From Streptomyces cavernicola (lineage in GTDB: Bacteria > Actinomycetota > Actinomycetes > Streptomycetales > Streptomycetaceae), in the NCBI RefSeq assembly GCF_029968035.1, contig NZ_JASCIQ010000011.1:62001-126000 (forward strand): a stretch of DNA of 64,000 bases. The letters run 5' to 3'. How positions within the stretch are numbered: the first letter of the stretch is position 1; each line of letters opens with the position of its first letter. Of the stretch, positions 19,057 through 27,397 are shown piece by piece. The position numbers and the translations under genes were made by a program. The notes under the pieces were generated by a model, which was not told where the DNA came from, made no database searches, and was given only the letters and a program-made list of their open reading frames with translations.

Positions 19057-19605
19057 TCAGTCGGCGCGGCCCAGGGGATACGCCGTGCGGTCCCGCCAGG
19101 TCGTGCCGTCCCAGACGATCAGGTCGACGGCCGTCACGCGTGCGGTCAGCGGGAGTTGAGGGGCCAGTTCCGCCTCGAGGGCGTCGTACGCGGAGCGCCA
19201 GGTGTCCGGGCCCGCGTCGTTGGCAAGGGTCAGATGCGGGTCCAGGGCGGTCTCGCCGAAGATCCCGCGGTACGGCACCGCCTCCGGCCAGCGCGCCGTG
19301 AGCTGTTTGGTGAGGGCGGTGACCGGGTCGCGCGGCCACGGGTCCAGGTACAGCACGCCGGGGTAGCGGCCGAACTCCGCGAAGGTCAGCTCGAACGCAG
19401 GGTGCCCCGCGAGGAGCGCGCCGAGCTGCGCCTCCACGTCCGCGTCCAGGCGGCTCTCGTGCAGGAAGGGGTAGAGCACCGTGACATGCGCGGGAAACGG
19501 CGCCCGTACGAGAGGGTCGGCCGCGGGCACCTTGATCGTGAGGGCGGTGTCACCGGGGCGGTCCGGCCAGCCCTGCGCGGCCTCGTCCGTTCGGCTGCCG
19601 CTCAT
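19057..19605 (-). CDS. 2H phosphoesterase (2'-5' RNA ligase-like)
   Basis: A 182-residue protein with the two HxT/S motifs of the 2H superfamily: HVTVLYPF (about residue 40) and HLTLAND (about 124). Family members hydrolyse cyclic phosphates at RNA or nucleotide ends or ligate 2'-5' bonds. Its ATG overlaps the stop of the upstream P-loop kinase gene (ATGA), so the two products are made together. A kinase plus 2H phosphoesterase combination recalls eukaryotic-type RNA end-healing enzymes; that analogy is inference. Confidence 0.75.
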   Translation of the reverse strand: MSGSRTDEAAQGWPDRPGDTALTIKVPAADPLVRAPFPAHVTVLYPFLHESRLDADVEAQLGALLAGHPAFELTFAEFGRYPGVLYLDPWPRDPVTALTKQLTARWPEAVPYRGIFGETALDPHLTLANDAGPDTWRSAYDALEAELAPQLPLTARVTAVDLIVWDGTTWRDRTAYPLGRAD

Positions 19606-20147
19606 GCCGGGACGCGGTCCGCGAGGCGGTCCAACACGGCGTCGGCCAGGCGCTGTCGGGGCAGGAGGCCGTCCAGGAGGACCGTCCGCGCGGGCAGCGT
19701 GGCGACGGCGGCCGTGCACGGTTCGATCCGCGCCCGGCACCAGCGCTTGGCGGCCGCGTCGCGCTCCGGGTCGCCCGGCGCGACCGTGCGCTGCTCGATC
19801 CGGCGCTCCAACTCCGCGGGCGGCACCCGCAGGAAGAAGTGGTGCAGCGCGACCCCGGCCCGGTCGAACGCGCCGAAGATCTCCGCCGTGTACCCGGGGT
19901 CGACCAGAGTCATCGGCACGAGCAGCGGACGCTCGTACTCCGCGACCAGGCCGAGGGCGAGCTCCGCGACCTGGCGGCGCCACAGCGGCAGGTCCTGGAA
20001 GTCGCCCGTCGGCACGTCGACGATGCGGCTCAGCACCTGGCCGACGTCCTCCGGGTCGAAGACCAGCGCGCCCGGAAGCCGCCGGCGCAGGTGGCCCACC
20101 AGGGTCGTCTTGCCGCTGCCGAACGCGCCGTTGATCCAGACGATCAT
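19602..20147 (-). CDS. P-loop nucleotide/RNA-kinase-like protein
   Basis: A 181-residue AAA-type kinase-fold protein. INGAFGSGKTTL (residues 5-16) is the Walker A; DFQDLPLWRRQV and LLVPMTLVDP follow. The fold resembles TmrB-like and polynucleotide-kinase-like small P-loop proteins. It is clearly paralogous to the N-terminal domain of the NUDIX fusion at 62426-63481 (same INGAFG-GK, FDPE, FQDL-WRR, VPMTL blocks). It is coupled to a 2H phosphoesterase. Confidence 0.75.
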   Translation of the reverse strand: MIVWINGAFGSGKTTLVGHLRRRLPGALVFDPEDVGQVLSRIVDVPTGDFQDLPLWRRQVAELALGLVAEYERPLLVPMTLVDPGYTAEIFGAFDRAGVALHHFFLRVPPAELERRIEQRTVAPGDPERDAAAKRWCRARIEPCTAAVATLPARTVLLDGLLPRQRLADAVLDRLADRVPA

Positions 20148-20230
20148 CCCGGGACGGTAACACCGGCCCCGAACGCACAGGCGGGCAGCCTCAGTCGACC
20201 GGAGACCCGGCCAGGCAGCGGTGGGCGGGC

Positions 20231-20926
20231 TCAGTCGACCAGGGTGAGGACCGGTTCGAGGCCCGCCGGGCGCTGCTCCACCGGCAGGGGGTCCACGAAG
20301 TGCACCGCGCAGCCGAGGCTCGCCGCGCCCCGGTCCGCGCGCCGGTCGTCGCCCACCATCAGCGTGTCCTCGGGCGCCACCCCGAGCACCTGGCAGGCGG
20401 CCGCGAACAGCCGCGGATCGGGCTTCTGCACCCCGTGCTCGTACGACAGGACGTACGCGTCCACGTACCGGTCGAGGCCGTGGGCGCGGAAGACCGGGCG
20501 CAGGTCCCAGCCGATGTTGCTGACCACCGCGACGAGCAGCCCGCGGTCCTTGAGCGCGGCGAGGACGTCGGCGGTGTCCGGGTACGGGCGCCAGGCGGCC
20601 GGGGTCATATGGCGGGCGTACAGCGCCTCGTGCAGTCCGGGCGCGGGGAGCGCCACCTCGCGGGACAGGCCGGTGTACGCGGCGCGGTGCCGCTCGGCGC
20701 TCACGTCGCGGGTGGCGTACAGCTCCTCCAGATGCGCGGGGACCGTGCCGGGTGGAGGGCCGCCGGGCAGCGCGCCGGCCGCTTCGAGTTCGGCGACGTA
20801 GTGCCTGAACTCCTCGTCGGGAACGGTGAGTTCGGAGGCGTCCAGGGTGGCGCGGAGCCAGGACTCGGTGGACTCGATGCGCAGCAGGGTTCCGGAGGAG
20901 TCGAACAGCACGCCCTTGATCGCCAT
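20231..20926 (-). CDS. HAD family hydrolase
   Basis: A 231-residue haloacid-dehalogenase-type phosphatase. Motif I is FDSSGTLL, where the first Asp is followed by Ser instead of the usual second Asp (DxDGT), so the general acid is atypical. Motif II is VVSNIGWD, motif III a Lys in GVQKPDPRLF, and motif IV MVGDDRRAD. The first-Asp nucleophile is present. The change in motif I could weaken phosphatase activity. The short GC repeat (GCCCACCGG-type) at 20960-21030 lies upstream. Confidence 0.8.
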   Translation of the reverse strand: MAIKGVLFDSSGTLLRIESTESWLRATLDASELTVPDEEFRHYVAELEAAGALPGGPPPGTVPAHLEELYATRDVSAERHRAAYTGLSREVALPAPGLHEALYARHMTPAAWRPYPDTADVLAALKDRGLLVAVVSNIGWDLRPVFRAHGLDRYVDAYVLSYEHGVQKPDPRLFAAACQVLGVAPEDTLMVGDDRRADRGAASLGCAVHFVDPLPVEQRPAGLEPVLTLVD

Positions 20927-21047
20927 GGCTCGATGCTCGGCGCGCGGCGGCGACCGGTCAAGAGCGCCCCACCGGCCACCGGCCACCGCCCACCGGTCAC
21001 CGCCCACGGCTCGCCGCTCACTGCCCACCGGCCCCGCGCAGCGCGCC

Positions 21048-21767
21048 TCACGAACCCGTCGGACGCCCCGCCCGCGCCGTGCGCCCGTACAACACGCCGG
21101 TGAGCAGGACCAGGAACGCGCCGAGCAGCCAGCCGCCGAGGACGTCCGTCGGCCAGTGCACGCCGAGCCAGACCCGCGTCCAGCCCACGCCGGCCACCGA
21201 GACCGGGGTCACGGCGAGGGCCGTCCACCACAGGGCGCGGCCCGCGCGGCGCAGCGCGAGGGCCCACAGGACGAGCCCGCCGACGAACGCCGCCGTCATC
21301 GCGTGACCCGACGGGAACGCCGCGAAGTTCGCGCTGTCCACCGGGTCCGGCCACGTCGGCCGCTCCCGCCCGACGGCCGCCTTCAGGACCTGCTGAAGCA
21401 GCGTCGCGAACAGGCAGCTCGCGCCCGCCCACACGGCGAGCCGCCGGTCGCCGAGCCACCACAGCCAGACGACCAGGACCGCGCACAGGGCGCGCATGGT
21501 CCACGGGTCCCAGATCCAGTCGGTGAGGATCCGGTTGGCGTGCGTCAGGGTCGGATCGGAGACGGCCCAGCGGTGCGTGGTGCGGGCGATCGACGCGTCG
21601 ACGTCGAGCAACGGCGCCCAGCCGGCGGCCACCGCGGCGAGCAGCAGCGCGGTGAGCACCCCGAGCACGGCGGCGGAGGTCCGGCCCGCCCGACCGGCGA
21701 GAGCCGCCGAAGGGCCGTTCGGCGCGGGCGAGTTCTGGGGTGCGTCGGAGCGCGGTGCGGAGTGCAT
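21048..21767 (-). CDS. PAP2 family phosphatase, membrane
   Basis: A 239-residue integral membrane phosphatase of the type-2 phosphatidic acid phosphatase / undecaprenyl-PP phosphatase family. The three signature blocks are KAAVGRERP (KX6RP), FPSGHAM (PSGH) and RVWLGVHWPTDVLGG (with R, H and D of the third block). Six hydrophobic segments are visible. Substrate is a lipid phosphate or diphosphate on the outer face. Confidence 0.9.
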   Translation of the reverse strand: MHSAPRSDAPQNSPAPNGPSAALAGRAGRTSAAVLGVLTALLLAAVAAGWAPLLDVDASIARTTHRWAVSDPTLTHANRILTDWIWDPWTMRALCAVLVVWLWWLGDRRLAVWAGASCLFATLLQQVLKAAVGRERPTWPDPVDSANFAAFPSGHAMTAAFVGGLVLWALALRRAGRALWWTALAVTPVSVAGVGWTRVWLGVHWPTDVLGGWLLGAFLVLLTGVLYGRTARAGRPTGS

Positions 21768-21846
21768 ACCAGGATCCTCGCCGACGTGCGGCGGTACGGG
21801 CCAACCCCGCGCGCCGCCGACGCCGGGAGGCGAGCGGCGGCGCGGG

Positions 21847-22782
21847 TCAGCGCAGGGCGCTCAGGCCCGGAACGAAGGTGACGAGCAGCGGCACGATCGG
21901 CACGAGCGCGGCGGCCGCGGTCAGGCGGAGCCTGCGGCCCGCGGTGAGCCGGGGCAGCGGCGCGAGCAACCGGTGCACGCGCTGCGGCACTTCGGCCATG
22001 GTGGTCGGGCAGGGCCCGAACACGCCCCGGTGTTCGTTGAGTTCGACCAGGGCGAGCGCGATCGTCAGGCGGCCGAAGCGGCGTGAGGCCACGTCGTCGG
22101 CGGCCAACTCCACGAGCCGGTGCATCTCGTCGCGGAACGCGGCGAAGACCCGCACCTGCGGAAAGCCGTTGGCGAGCGCGCCCGAGCAGTGCAGCAGCCA
22201 GTCGTGCCGGGCCTGCGCGTGGCCCTGCTCGTGGGCGAGCACCGCATCGAGCTGACGGCCCTTCAGGCGGCGCAACGCGGCGGTGGTGATGGCGAGTTGG
22301 GGCGCCGCTCCGGGCAGCCACCAGGCGTCGGGGCGCTCCCCTTCGAGGACGACGAGCCGGTCCGTGCCGGGCTCCTCGCCGGGAAGGAGCGGTGCGCGCA
22401 CGAGCAGTTCGGCCCGGCGGGCGCGGTGCCGGGCGCGGGCCCGGAACACCTCGCGGCTCAGCATGGCCCCGGTCCACACCCCGCCGAGGGCGAGCGTGAC
22501 GGCAGTGGCGGCGGCCCAAGGGCCCGTCGCCGACAGGGCGTACGCCTCGACGACGCCCTGCGGAGCGGGGGCGAAGAGCTGTCCTCGTACCGCCTGCCAG
22601 GCGGCGGCGGCGCTCAGCGCCATGGACAGGGCGCAGCAGAGGAGCACAGCGGCGATCACGCACTGCCACACCCACAGCGCAACCACGGGTTCTCGCTCCG
22701 GCCACTCGGCGCGTGCGAGAAGTCTGGGGCCCACGGCGGCGGTCAGCGCGCCGAGCAGGAGCAGGGCGACGGGGACCAACAT
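21847..22782 (-). CDS. M56/BlaR1-type membrane metallopeptidase
   Basis: A 311-residue zinc protease with N-terminal membrane helices (about 1-20, 35-60, 85-107), the HEQGHAQARHD zinc motif (HExxH near residue 194) and a C-terminal helix. Relatives pair with a BlaI/MecI repressor gene directly upstream; here the upstream gap (22783-22991) is too short and no BlaI gene is found. It may cleave a repressor encoded elsewhere, or have another target. Confidence 0.85.
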   Translation of the reverse strand: MLVPVALLLLGALTAAVGPRLLARAEWPEREPVVALWVWQCVIAAVLLCCALSMALSAAAAWQAVRGQLFAPAPQGVVEAYALSATGPWAAATAVTLALGGVWTGAMLSREVFRARARHRARRAELLVRAPLLPGEEPGTDRLVVLEGERPDAWWLPGAAPQLAITTAALRRLKGRQLDAVLAHEQGHAQARHDWLLHCSGALANGFPQVRVFAAFRDEMHRLVELAADDVASRRFGRLTIALALVELNEHRGVFGPCPTTMAEVPQRVHRLLAPLPRLTAGRRLRLTAAAALVPIVPLLVTFVPGLSALR

Positions 22783-22912
22783 GACCCCAGCCTATGAGCG
22801 AGGGCTACCCGAGGGTATGGCCTGAGCCGTCAAGTGACGTACGCCACGGATTTCGTAGGTGTCAAAGCCGAAGGAGCGCGCGGGGGCGGCCGTGCGCCGG
22901 CCGATGCGGGCT

Positions 22913-22985
22913 GCGGAAACAGCCGAAACAGCGGAAACAGTCGTACGGGGCGGTCGTACGAGGCCCGTGCGGAAACAGTCGTGTC
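22913..22985. repeat. Cluster of CGGAAACAG-type 9-mers
   Basis: GCGGAAACAG, CCGAAACAG, CGGAAACAGTCGTAC and CGGAAACAGTCGTGT occur within about 70 bases between the DUF5134 stop and the M56 gene. Meaning unknown. Confidence 0.5.
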
Positions 22986-22991
22986 GAGCGC

Positions 22992-23630
22992 TCACATCGT
23001 GAGGAGCATCGCGAACATCCCGATGCCCATGGACAGGCGGCAGGCGAGCGCGAGTTCGGCCCGGTCGCCCCAGGCCACCGCAGGACCCGAACCGGAGCGC
23101 GGCACGGTCGCGGTCGCCGGGGCGGGCGCCAGCCGCAGCCCCGCCCTGAGCACGTACCCGGCGAAGTACAGCAACAGCGCACCGGTCACGAGCGGGACAC
23201 CGGTCGGACCCGCATGCGCCGCGTGCCCCGCGCCGCCCTGCGGGGCCGAGGCCATCGCCACGGACATGTAGACCATCGCGAGGGAGCCGACGAGATGGTG
23301 CAGGTGATGGGCGTGACCGGAGGCGCGCCCCGGGGACCTCGGGGCGCGCGCACGGCCGTGCCCGCGTACGCTCCACAACCCGCGCACGTTCCACAGCGCG
23401 CGCACCGCGGCCGCCCCGAACACCACCCCGTACGCCCACCACGCCCAGCGGGGCGGGCCGAACGCCGCGGCGGGGATCGCCATCACCGCCATCCCGAACC
23501 CCATCAGGGCCTCACCGCCCGCCGCGCTGCGCTGCTCGGCGACCGGACTGCGCATCCGCAGCAGGCAGTACGCCCCGGTCGCCGCGCACAACGCGACGAG
23601 CAGCCACCCGGCCAGTGCCGGTCCGTGCAC
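22992..23630 (-). CDS. DUF5134 membrane protein
   Basis: A 212-residue actinobacterial membrane protein of the DUF5134 family. It starts at GTG 23630 behind GGGGGAGGTG. Six hydrophobic stretches occur, with the His cluster GHAHHLHHLVGSLAMVYMS in the middle that marks the family, and a closing CRLSMGIGMFAML helix. Function unknown; the His/Met-rich helices suggest metal handling, as inference. Four CGGAAACAG copies lie just beyond its stop. Confidence 0.75.
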   Translation of the reverse strand: MHGPALAGWLLVALCAATGAYCLLRMRSPVAEQRSAAGGEALMGFGMAVMAIPAAAFGPPRWAWWAYGVVFGAAAVRALWNVRGLWSVRGHGRARAPRSPGRASGHAHHLHHLVGSLAMVYMSVAMASAPQGGAGHAAHAGPTGVPLVTGALLLYFAGYVLRAGLRLAPAPATATVPRSGSGPAVAWGDRAELALACRLSMGIGMFAMLLTM

Positions 23631-23785
23631 GGCACACCTCCCCCTCCGCCACCGTCGACGAGTCGGCACACAGCCGTGTCGACAGGTCGATTCCCGGCGG
23701 GGTCCTGCCCCACGCGAGCGCACGGGTGTACACGGGGAGCACGCACCCGCACCGGCAGGCGCGCGGAGAGGGGCGCGGGGGAGCG

Positions 23786-25078
23786 TCAGCGCAGGCGCAC
23801 CGGCAGGGACTCGACGCCGTAGACGATGGACAGCTTGCGGAAGGCGAGTTCGTAGGGCGCTACGGCCAGCTTCATCTCGGGGAAGCGGCGAAGGAGCGCG
23901 GGGTAGGCGGCGCGCAGTTCCATCCGGGCCAGCTCGGCGCCGATGCAGCGGTGGATGCCGTACCCGAAGGCGAGGTGGCCGGAGGCCTTGCGGTCCGGGT
24001 CGAACGCGGCGCGTTCGACGCCGGTGAAGCGCGGGTCGCGGTTGGCGCCGCTGAGGGAGCACAACATGAAGTCGCCCTTGGGGATGTGCACCCCGGCTAT
24101 CTCGATGTCCTCGCGCGCGAACCGCGGGAACGCCAGCTGCACCACGGTCAGATGGCGCAGCGCCTCCTCGACGAACGGCGCCGCCGCCGCGTCCTCGTCC
24201 CGGACCCGGGCGAACGCGCGCGGATCCTGCAGGAGTACCAGGGAGCCGAGCGCCAGCATGCTCGCGGTGGTCTCGAAACCGCCGGTCAGGACGCCGTCGG
24301 CGAGGCCGGCGAGCTCCTCGTCGTCGACGCTGTCGCCGTGCTCGCGGACGATCTGGCCGAGCAGTCCGTCACCGGGGTTCTCGCGCTGCTTCTTGACGAC
24401 GTCCCGGAAGTAGTCGAGCGAGGCGGAGGTGTGGCCGAAGGGCGCTATCGCGCCGTCGGACAGGTCGAAGCGGGCCATGCTCAACTGCTGGAAGTCGTGC
24501 CGGTCCTCGTAGGGGACGCCGAGCAGTTCGCAGATGGTCAGGGACGGGATCGGCAGGGCGAAGGACTGCACGAGGTCGACCGGGTCCGGGCTGCGCTCCA
24601 TCGAGTCCAGGCAGTCGTTCACGATCTCGTCGATCCGCGGAGTCAGCCTGCGCAGACGGCGCATGGTGAACTCCGGGGTGAGTATCTTGCGCAGCCGCGT
24701 GTGCACCGGCGGGTCCGCGAAGCCGAGCCCGCCGGGGTTCTGCTCCTCCTGGACGCCCGCGTTGCCCGCGAGGTTGGTGAAGTCCGTGCTGAACCCGTCG
24801 GTCGCGCCGAGGACCGCCTTCACCTCCTCGTGCCCCGTGACCACCCAGGCGTCCATGCCGAACGGCAGCGGCACCTTGGAGATCGGCGACTGCTCCTGGG
24901 TCCGGGTCAACTGCGGCACCGGGTCGAGCCCCTCGCGCCGCAGCGGCAGCAGCAGTTGCTCGGGCAGGAGCGAGATCGTGGACGATCCGATGCCGTGCTT
25001 CTTGATCCTGGCCAGGTACTTGCGCCCCAGCCGAGCGGCGATGCGGGATCGGAGATTCGCCCTCAATGTGAGCTCCAT
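23786..25078 (-). CDS. Cytochrome P450
   Basis: A 430-residue bacterial class I P450. The heme loop FGYGIHRCIGAELARME (Cys near residue 372) and the I-helix LTGGFETTASM (Glu-Thr-Thr for proton delivery) are present, as is an EEALR K-helix. About 45 extra N-terminal residues precede the typical start, with basic RSRIAARLGRKYLARIKKHG. No ferredoxin or reductase gene is adjacent and no biosynthetic cluster surrounds it, so the substrate is unknown. Confidence 0.9.
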   Translation of the reverse strand: MELTLRANLRSRIAARLGRKYLARIKKHGIGSSTISLLPEQLLLPLRREGLDPVPQLTRTQEQSPISKVPLPFGMDAWVVTGHEEVKAVLGATDGFSTDFTNLAGNAGVQEEQNPGGLGFADPPVHTRLRKILTPEFTMRRLRRLTPRIDEIVNDCLDSMERSPDPVDLVQSFALPIPSLTICELLGVPYEDRHDFQQLSMARFDLSDGAIAPFGHTSASLDYFRDVVKKQRENPGDGLLGQIVREHGDSVDDEELAGLADGVLTGGFETTASMLALGSLVLLQDPRAFARVRDEDAAAAPFVEEALRHLTVVQLAFPRFAREDIEIAGVHIPKGDFMLCSLSGANRDPRFTGVERAAFDPDRKASGHLAFGYGIHRCIGAELARMELRAAYPALLRRFPEMKLAVAPYELAFRKLSIVYGVESLPVRLR

Positions 25079-25325
25079 GGTCGACGTACAGCCCAGACTC
25101 TCGATGCGGTCTCGGTACTAACGGGAGCGGTCAGCATAAGTGTCCGACCGTGCCTCGTGGTGACCGAGGGGCGTCTCCAGGCTGGGAATCAGGGTCGAAT
25201 CAGGGACGCTTCACCACCGTCTCGGGGTTGCACGGATCGGGGTGTGCGCTGTGGCACAGGGGGCGCGTGCGGGCGTCTCGGGGGAGTGGGGGAGCGGGTT
25301 ACGCGCGGTATGCGACGAGTGTGCG

Positions 25326-25712
25326 TCAGGGCCGGTAGCGCAGCGGATGGTCGGCGGGCACCTCGACGAGGACGATGTCGTTGCCGTCCGGGTCCGTGAT
25401 CCACATCTCGATCAGACCCCAGGGTTCCTGTCGCGGCTCGCGCACCACCTCGACGCCGCGTGCTCGCAGTTCGTCGTACGCGGCGGCGACGTCGGCGACC
25501 TGCAACCACAGCCGGATCCCCGGCGAAGGCGCCCGCTCCGCCCGCCCGGACACCTCGAGGAAGCCGCCGCCGAGGAAGTACACGGTGCCGCGCTCGGGCC
25601 CGGTGCCGAACTCGCGGTAGACGTCGAGCCCGAGGGTCTCGCCGTAGAAGGTGCGGCTGCGCTCGGGGTCGACGGGGCGCAGGAGGGTGCGGCTGCTGAG
25701 TACGTGAACCAT
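25326..25712 (-). CDS. VOC family protein
   Basis: A 128-residue vicinal-oxygen-chelate protein starting at ATG 25712. FYGETLGLDVYREFG near the start and the MWITDPDGNDIVLVEVP end are typical of this fold. It is divergent from a GNAT gene with 81 bases between. Glyoxalase-, dioxygenase- or bleomycin-binding-like function cannot be chosen. Confidence 0.8.
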   Translation of the reverse strand: MVHVLSSRTLLRPVDPERSRTFYGETLGLDVYREFGTGPERGTVYFLGGGFLEVSGRAERAPSPGIRLWLQVADVAAAYDELRARGVEVVREPRQEPWGLIEMWITDPDGNDIVLVEVPADHPLRYRP

Positions 25713-25793
25713 GAAGACGCACTGTAACGGCGCGTTAGGCTCGGGGAATCCGCCGTTGAGACCCGCCGCGAGACACGAAGGGCCGCCGCATCC

Positions 25794-26357
25794 ATGGACA
25801 CCGCTGAGACCGCCTCCCGCACCGCAACAGGCGCACCGACCTTCCGCGACGCCACCGACGCCGACGTCGACGCGCTCGTCGCGCTGATCGAGTCGGCGTA
25901 CCGGGGAGACAGCAGCCGCACCGGCTGGACCACGGAGGCGGACATCCTGCACGGCCAGCGGACGGACCCCGAGGGGGTGCGCGCGGTCATCGCGGGGCCG
26001 GACAGCAGGCTGCTCGTGGTGGAGCGGGACGGCGAGCCGGTCGCCTGCTGCCAGCTGGAACACCGGGGCGAATCGGCCTACTTCGGGATGTTCGCGGTCA
26101 GCCCGGCCCTGCAGGGCGCGGGCCTCGGCAAGGTGATCATCGCGGAGGCGGAGCGCACGGCCCGCGCACAGTGGGGCGCACGGCAGATGCAGATGACGGT
26201 GATCTCGGTCCGCGAGGACCTGATCGCCTGGTACGAGCGCCGCGGCTATCGCCGTACGGGCGAGATGACCCCGTTCCCGTACGGCGACGAGCGCTTCGGC
26301 ATTCCGCAGCGGGACGACCTGCAGTTCGAGCTGCTCGTGAAGCCGCTCGGCGACTGA
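25794..26357 (+). CDS. GNAT family N-acetyltransferase
   Basis: A 187-residue acetyltransferase. The acetyl-CoA loop is SPALQGAGLGKVII (about residues 103-116), preceded by the ESAYFGMFAVSP strand and followed by LIAWYERRGYRRTGE, the usual GNAT closing motif. The substrate is unknown. The first 17 residues are a Thr/Ala-rich tail. Confidence 0.85.
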   Translation: MDTAETASRTATGAPTFRDATDADVDALVALIESAYRGDSSRTGWTTEADILHGQRTDPEGVRAVIAGPDSRLLVVERDGEPVACCQLEHRGESAYFGMFAVSPALQGAGLGKVIIAEAERTARAQWGARQMQMTVISVREDLIAWYERRGYRRTGEMTPFPYGDERFGIPQRDDLQFELLVKPLGD

Positions 26358-26395
26358 ACGGGCCGTTTTCCGCGCGCAGTTGGTGTGGCTGCGGC

Positions 26396-27079
26396 TCAGG
26401 CGGTGAAGCGGCCGGTGCGTTTGATCTCCGGGTAGTCGGTGGTCGCGCCGTCCAGGCCGAGGGCGCGGACCAGGCGCAGGTGGTCCTGGGTGTTCACGAC
26501 CCAGCCGATGATCCGCAGGTCCGCCTTGCGCGCCGCCTCGACCGTCTCCAGGGTCAGGCGGCGGATGTTGAGTACGAGCGTGGTCGCGCCGACGGCCACG
26601 GCCCGCTCGACGACGTCCTTGCCGTAGCGGCTCGCGACGAGCGCGGTGCGTACGCCGGGGACGAGACGGGCGATCTCCGCGACCGCGTCGTCGTGGAAGG
26701 AGAGCACCTCGACCCGGCCCACCAGGTCGCGCCGGTGCATCACCTCGGCGAGGGCGCGGGCGGCCGCCACGTCCTTGATCTCCGCCTGCAGCGGCGCCTT
26801 CACCGCGTCGAGGACCTCCTCGAACACCGGGATGCGCTCGCCCCGGCCGGCGTCGAGGGCGCGCAGCTCTTCGAGGGTCTTGTCGGCGATCGGACCCTTG
26901 CCGTCGGTGGTGCGGTCGACCAGCGCGTCGTGCATGACGACGAGGGCGCCGTCCTTGCTGAGGTGGAGGTCGAGCTCGATGACGTCGAGGCCGGCCTGCT
27001 CGGCTGCGACGAAGGACCGGAGGGTGTTCTCGGGCTCGATGCCCATGACTCCACGATGACCGATGGTGAGGAAGTTCAA
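26396..27079 (-). CDS. Glycerophosphodiester phosphodiesterase
   Basis: A 227-residue GDPD TIM-barrel enzyme that splits glycerophosphodiesters into glycerol 3-phosphate and an alcohol. GHRG (7-10), ENTLRSF, the metal-binding ELDLHLSKDG and VMHD are all present. The start must be TTG at 27079 because an in-frame TGA lies two codons upstream and the next Met would remove GHRG. No signal peptide is seen, so it is cytoplasmic. Confidence 0.9.
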   Translation of the reverse strand: MNFLTIGHRGVMGIEPENTLRSFVAAEQAGLDVIELDLHLSKDGALVVMHDALVDRTTDGKGPIADKTLEELRALDAGRGERIPVFEEVLDAVKAPLQAEIKDVAAARALAEVMHRRDLVGRVEVLSFHDDAVAEIARLVPGVRTALVASRYGKDVVERAVAVGATTLVLNIRRLTLETVEAARKADLRIIGWVVNTQDHLRLVRALGLDGATTDYPEIKRTGRFTA

Positions 27080-27397
27080 GGTTCACTCGCTTCCGTCGAC
27101 GTGCCTGACGCTGTGCGCTGCGCTGCGCTGTGCTCTGCCGTGCAGTGTTGTGTTGTACGGCGGGTGGTGGCGCGCGGCGCGGCTCGCGGCTCCGCCGGGG
27201 CTGCCGTGAGTCCCGTTCACGGGCAGGTCGGCGGCCATTCCCGCGGTCGCGGTACGAGCCACTGCGCAAGCTTGGCGAGGGTTCCTGCGGAGCGCAAGAC
27301 GATGCTCGTGAACTTGTGCCCGCGGGTCAATCGGACGCGGCGCGCTGTCACCCCTACCCGGGGTTTGGCCAAGTCCGCGCGTACGAGGCTGACTTCT
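27080..27397. other. Non-coding or remnant sequence
   Basis: This gap has a low-complexity CTGCGCTGTG run (27108-27145). On the reverse strand from about 27390 to 27217 a GC3-rich frame (…RGHKFTSIVLRSAG…WLVPRPREWPP) looks weakly coding but begins inside the left arm of the next element. It may be a gene remnant; I cannot name it. Confidence 0.3.
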
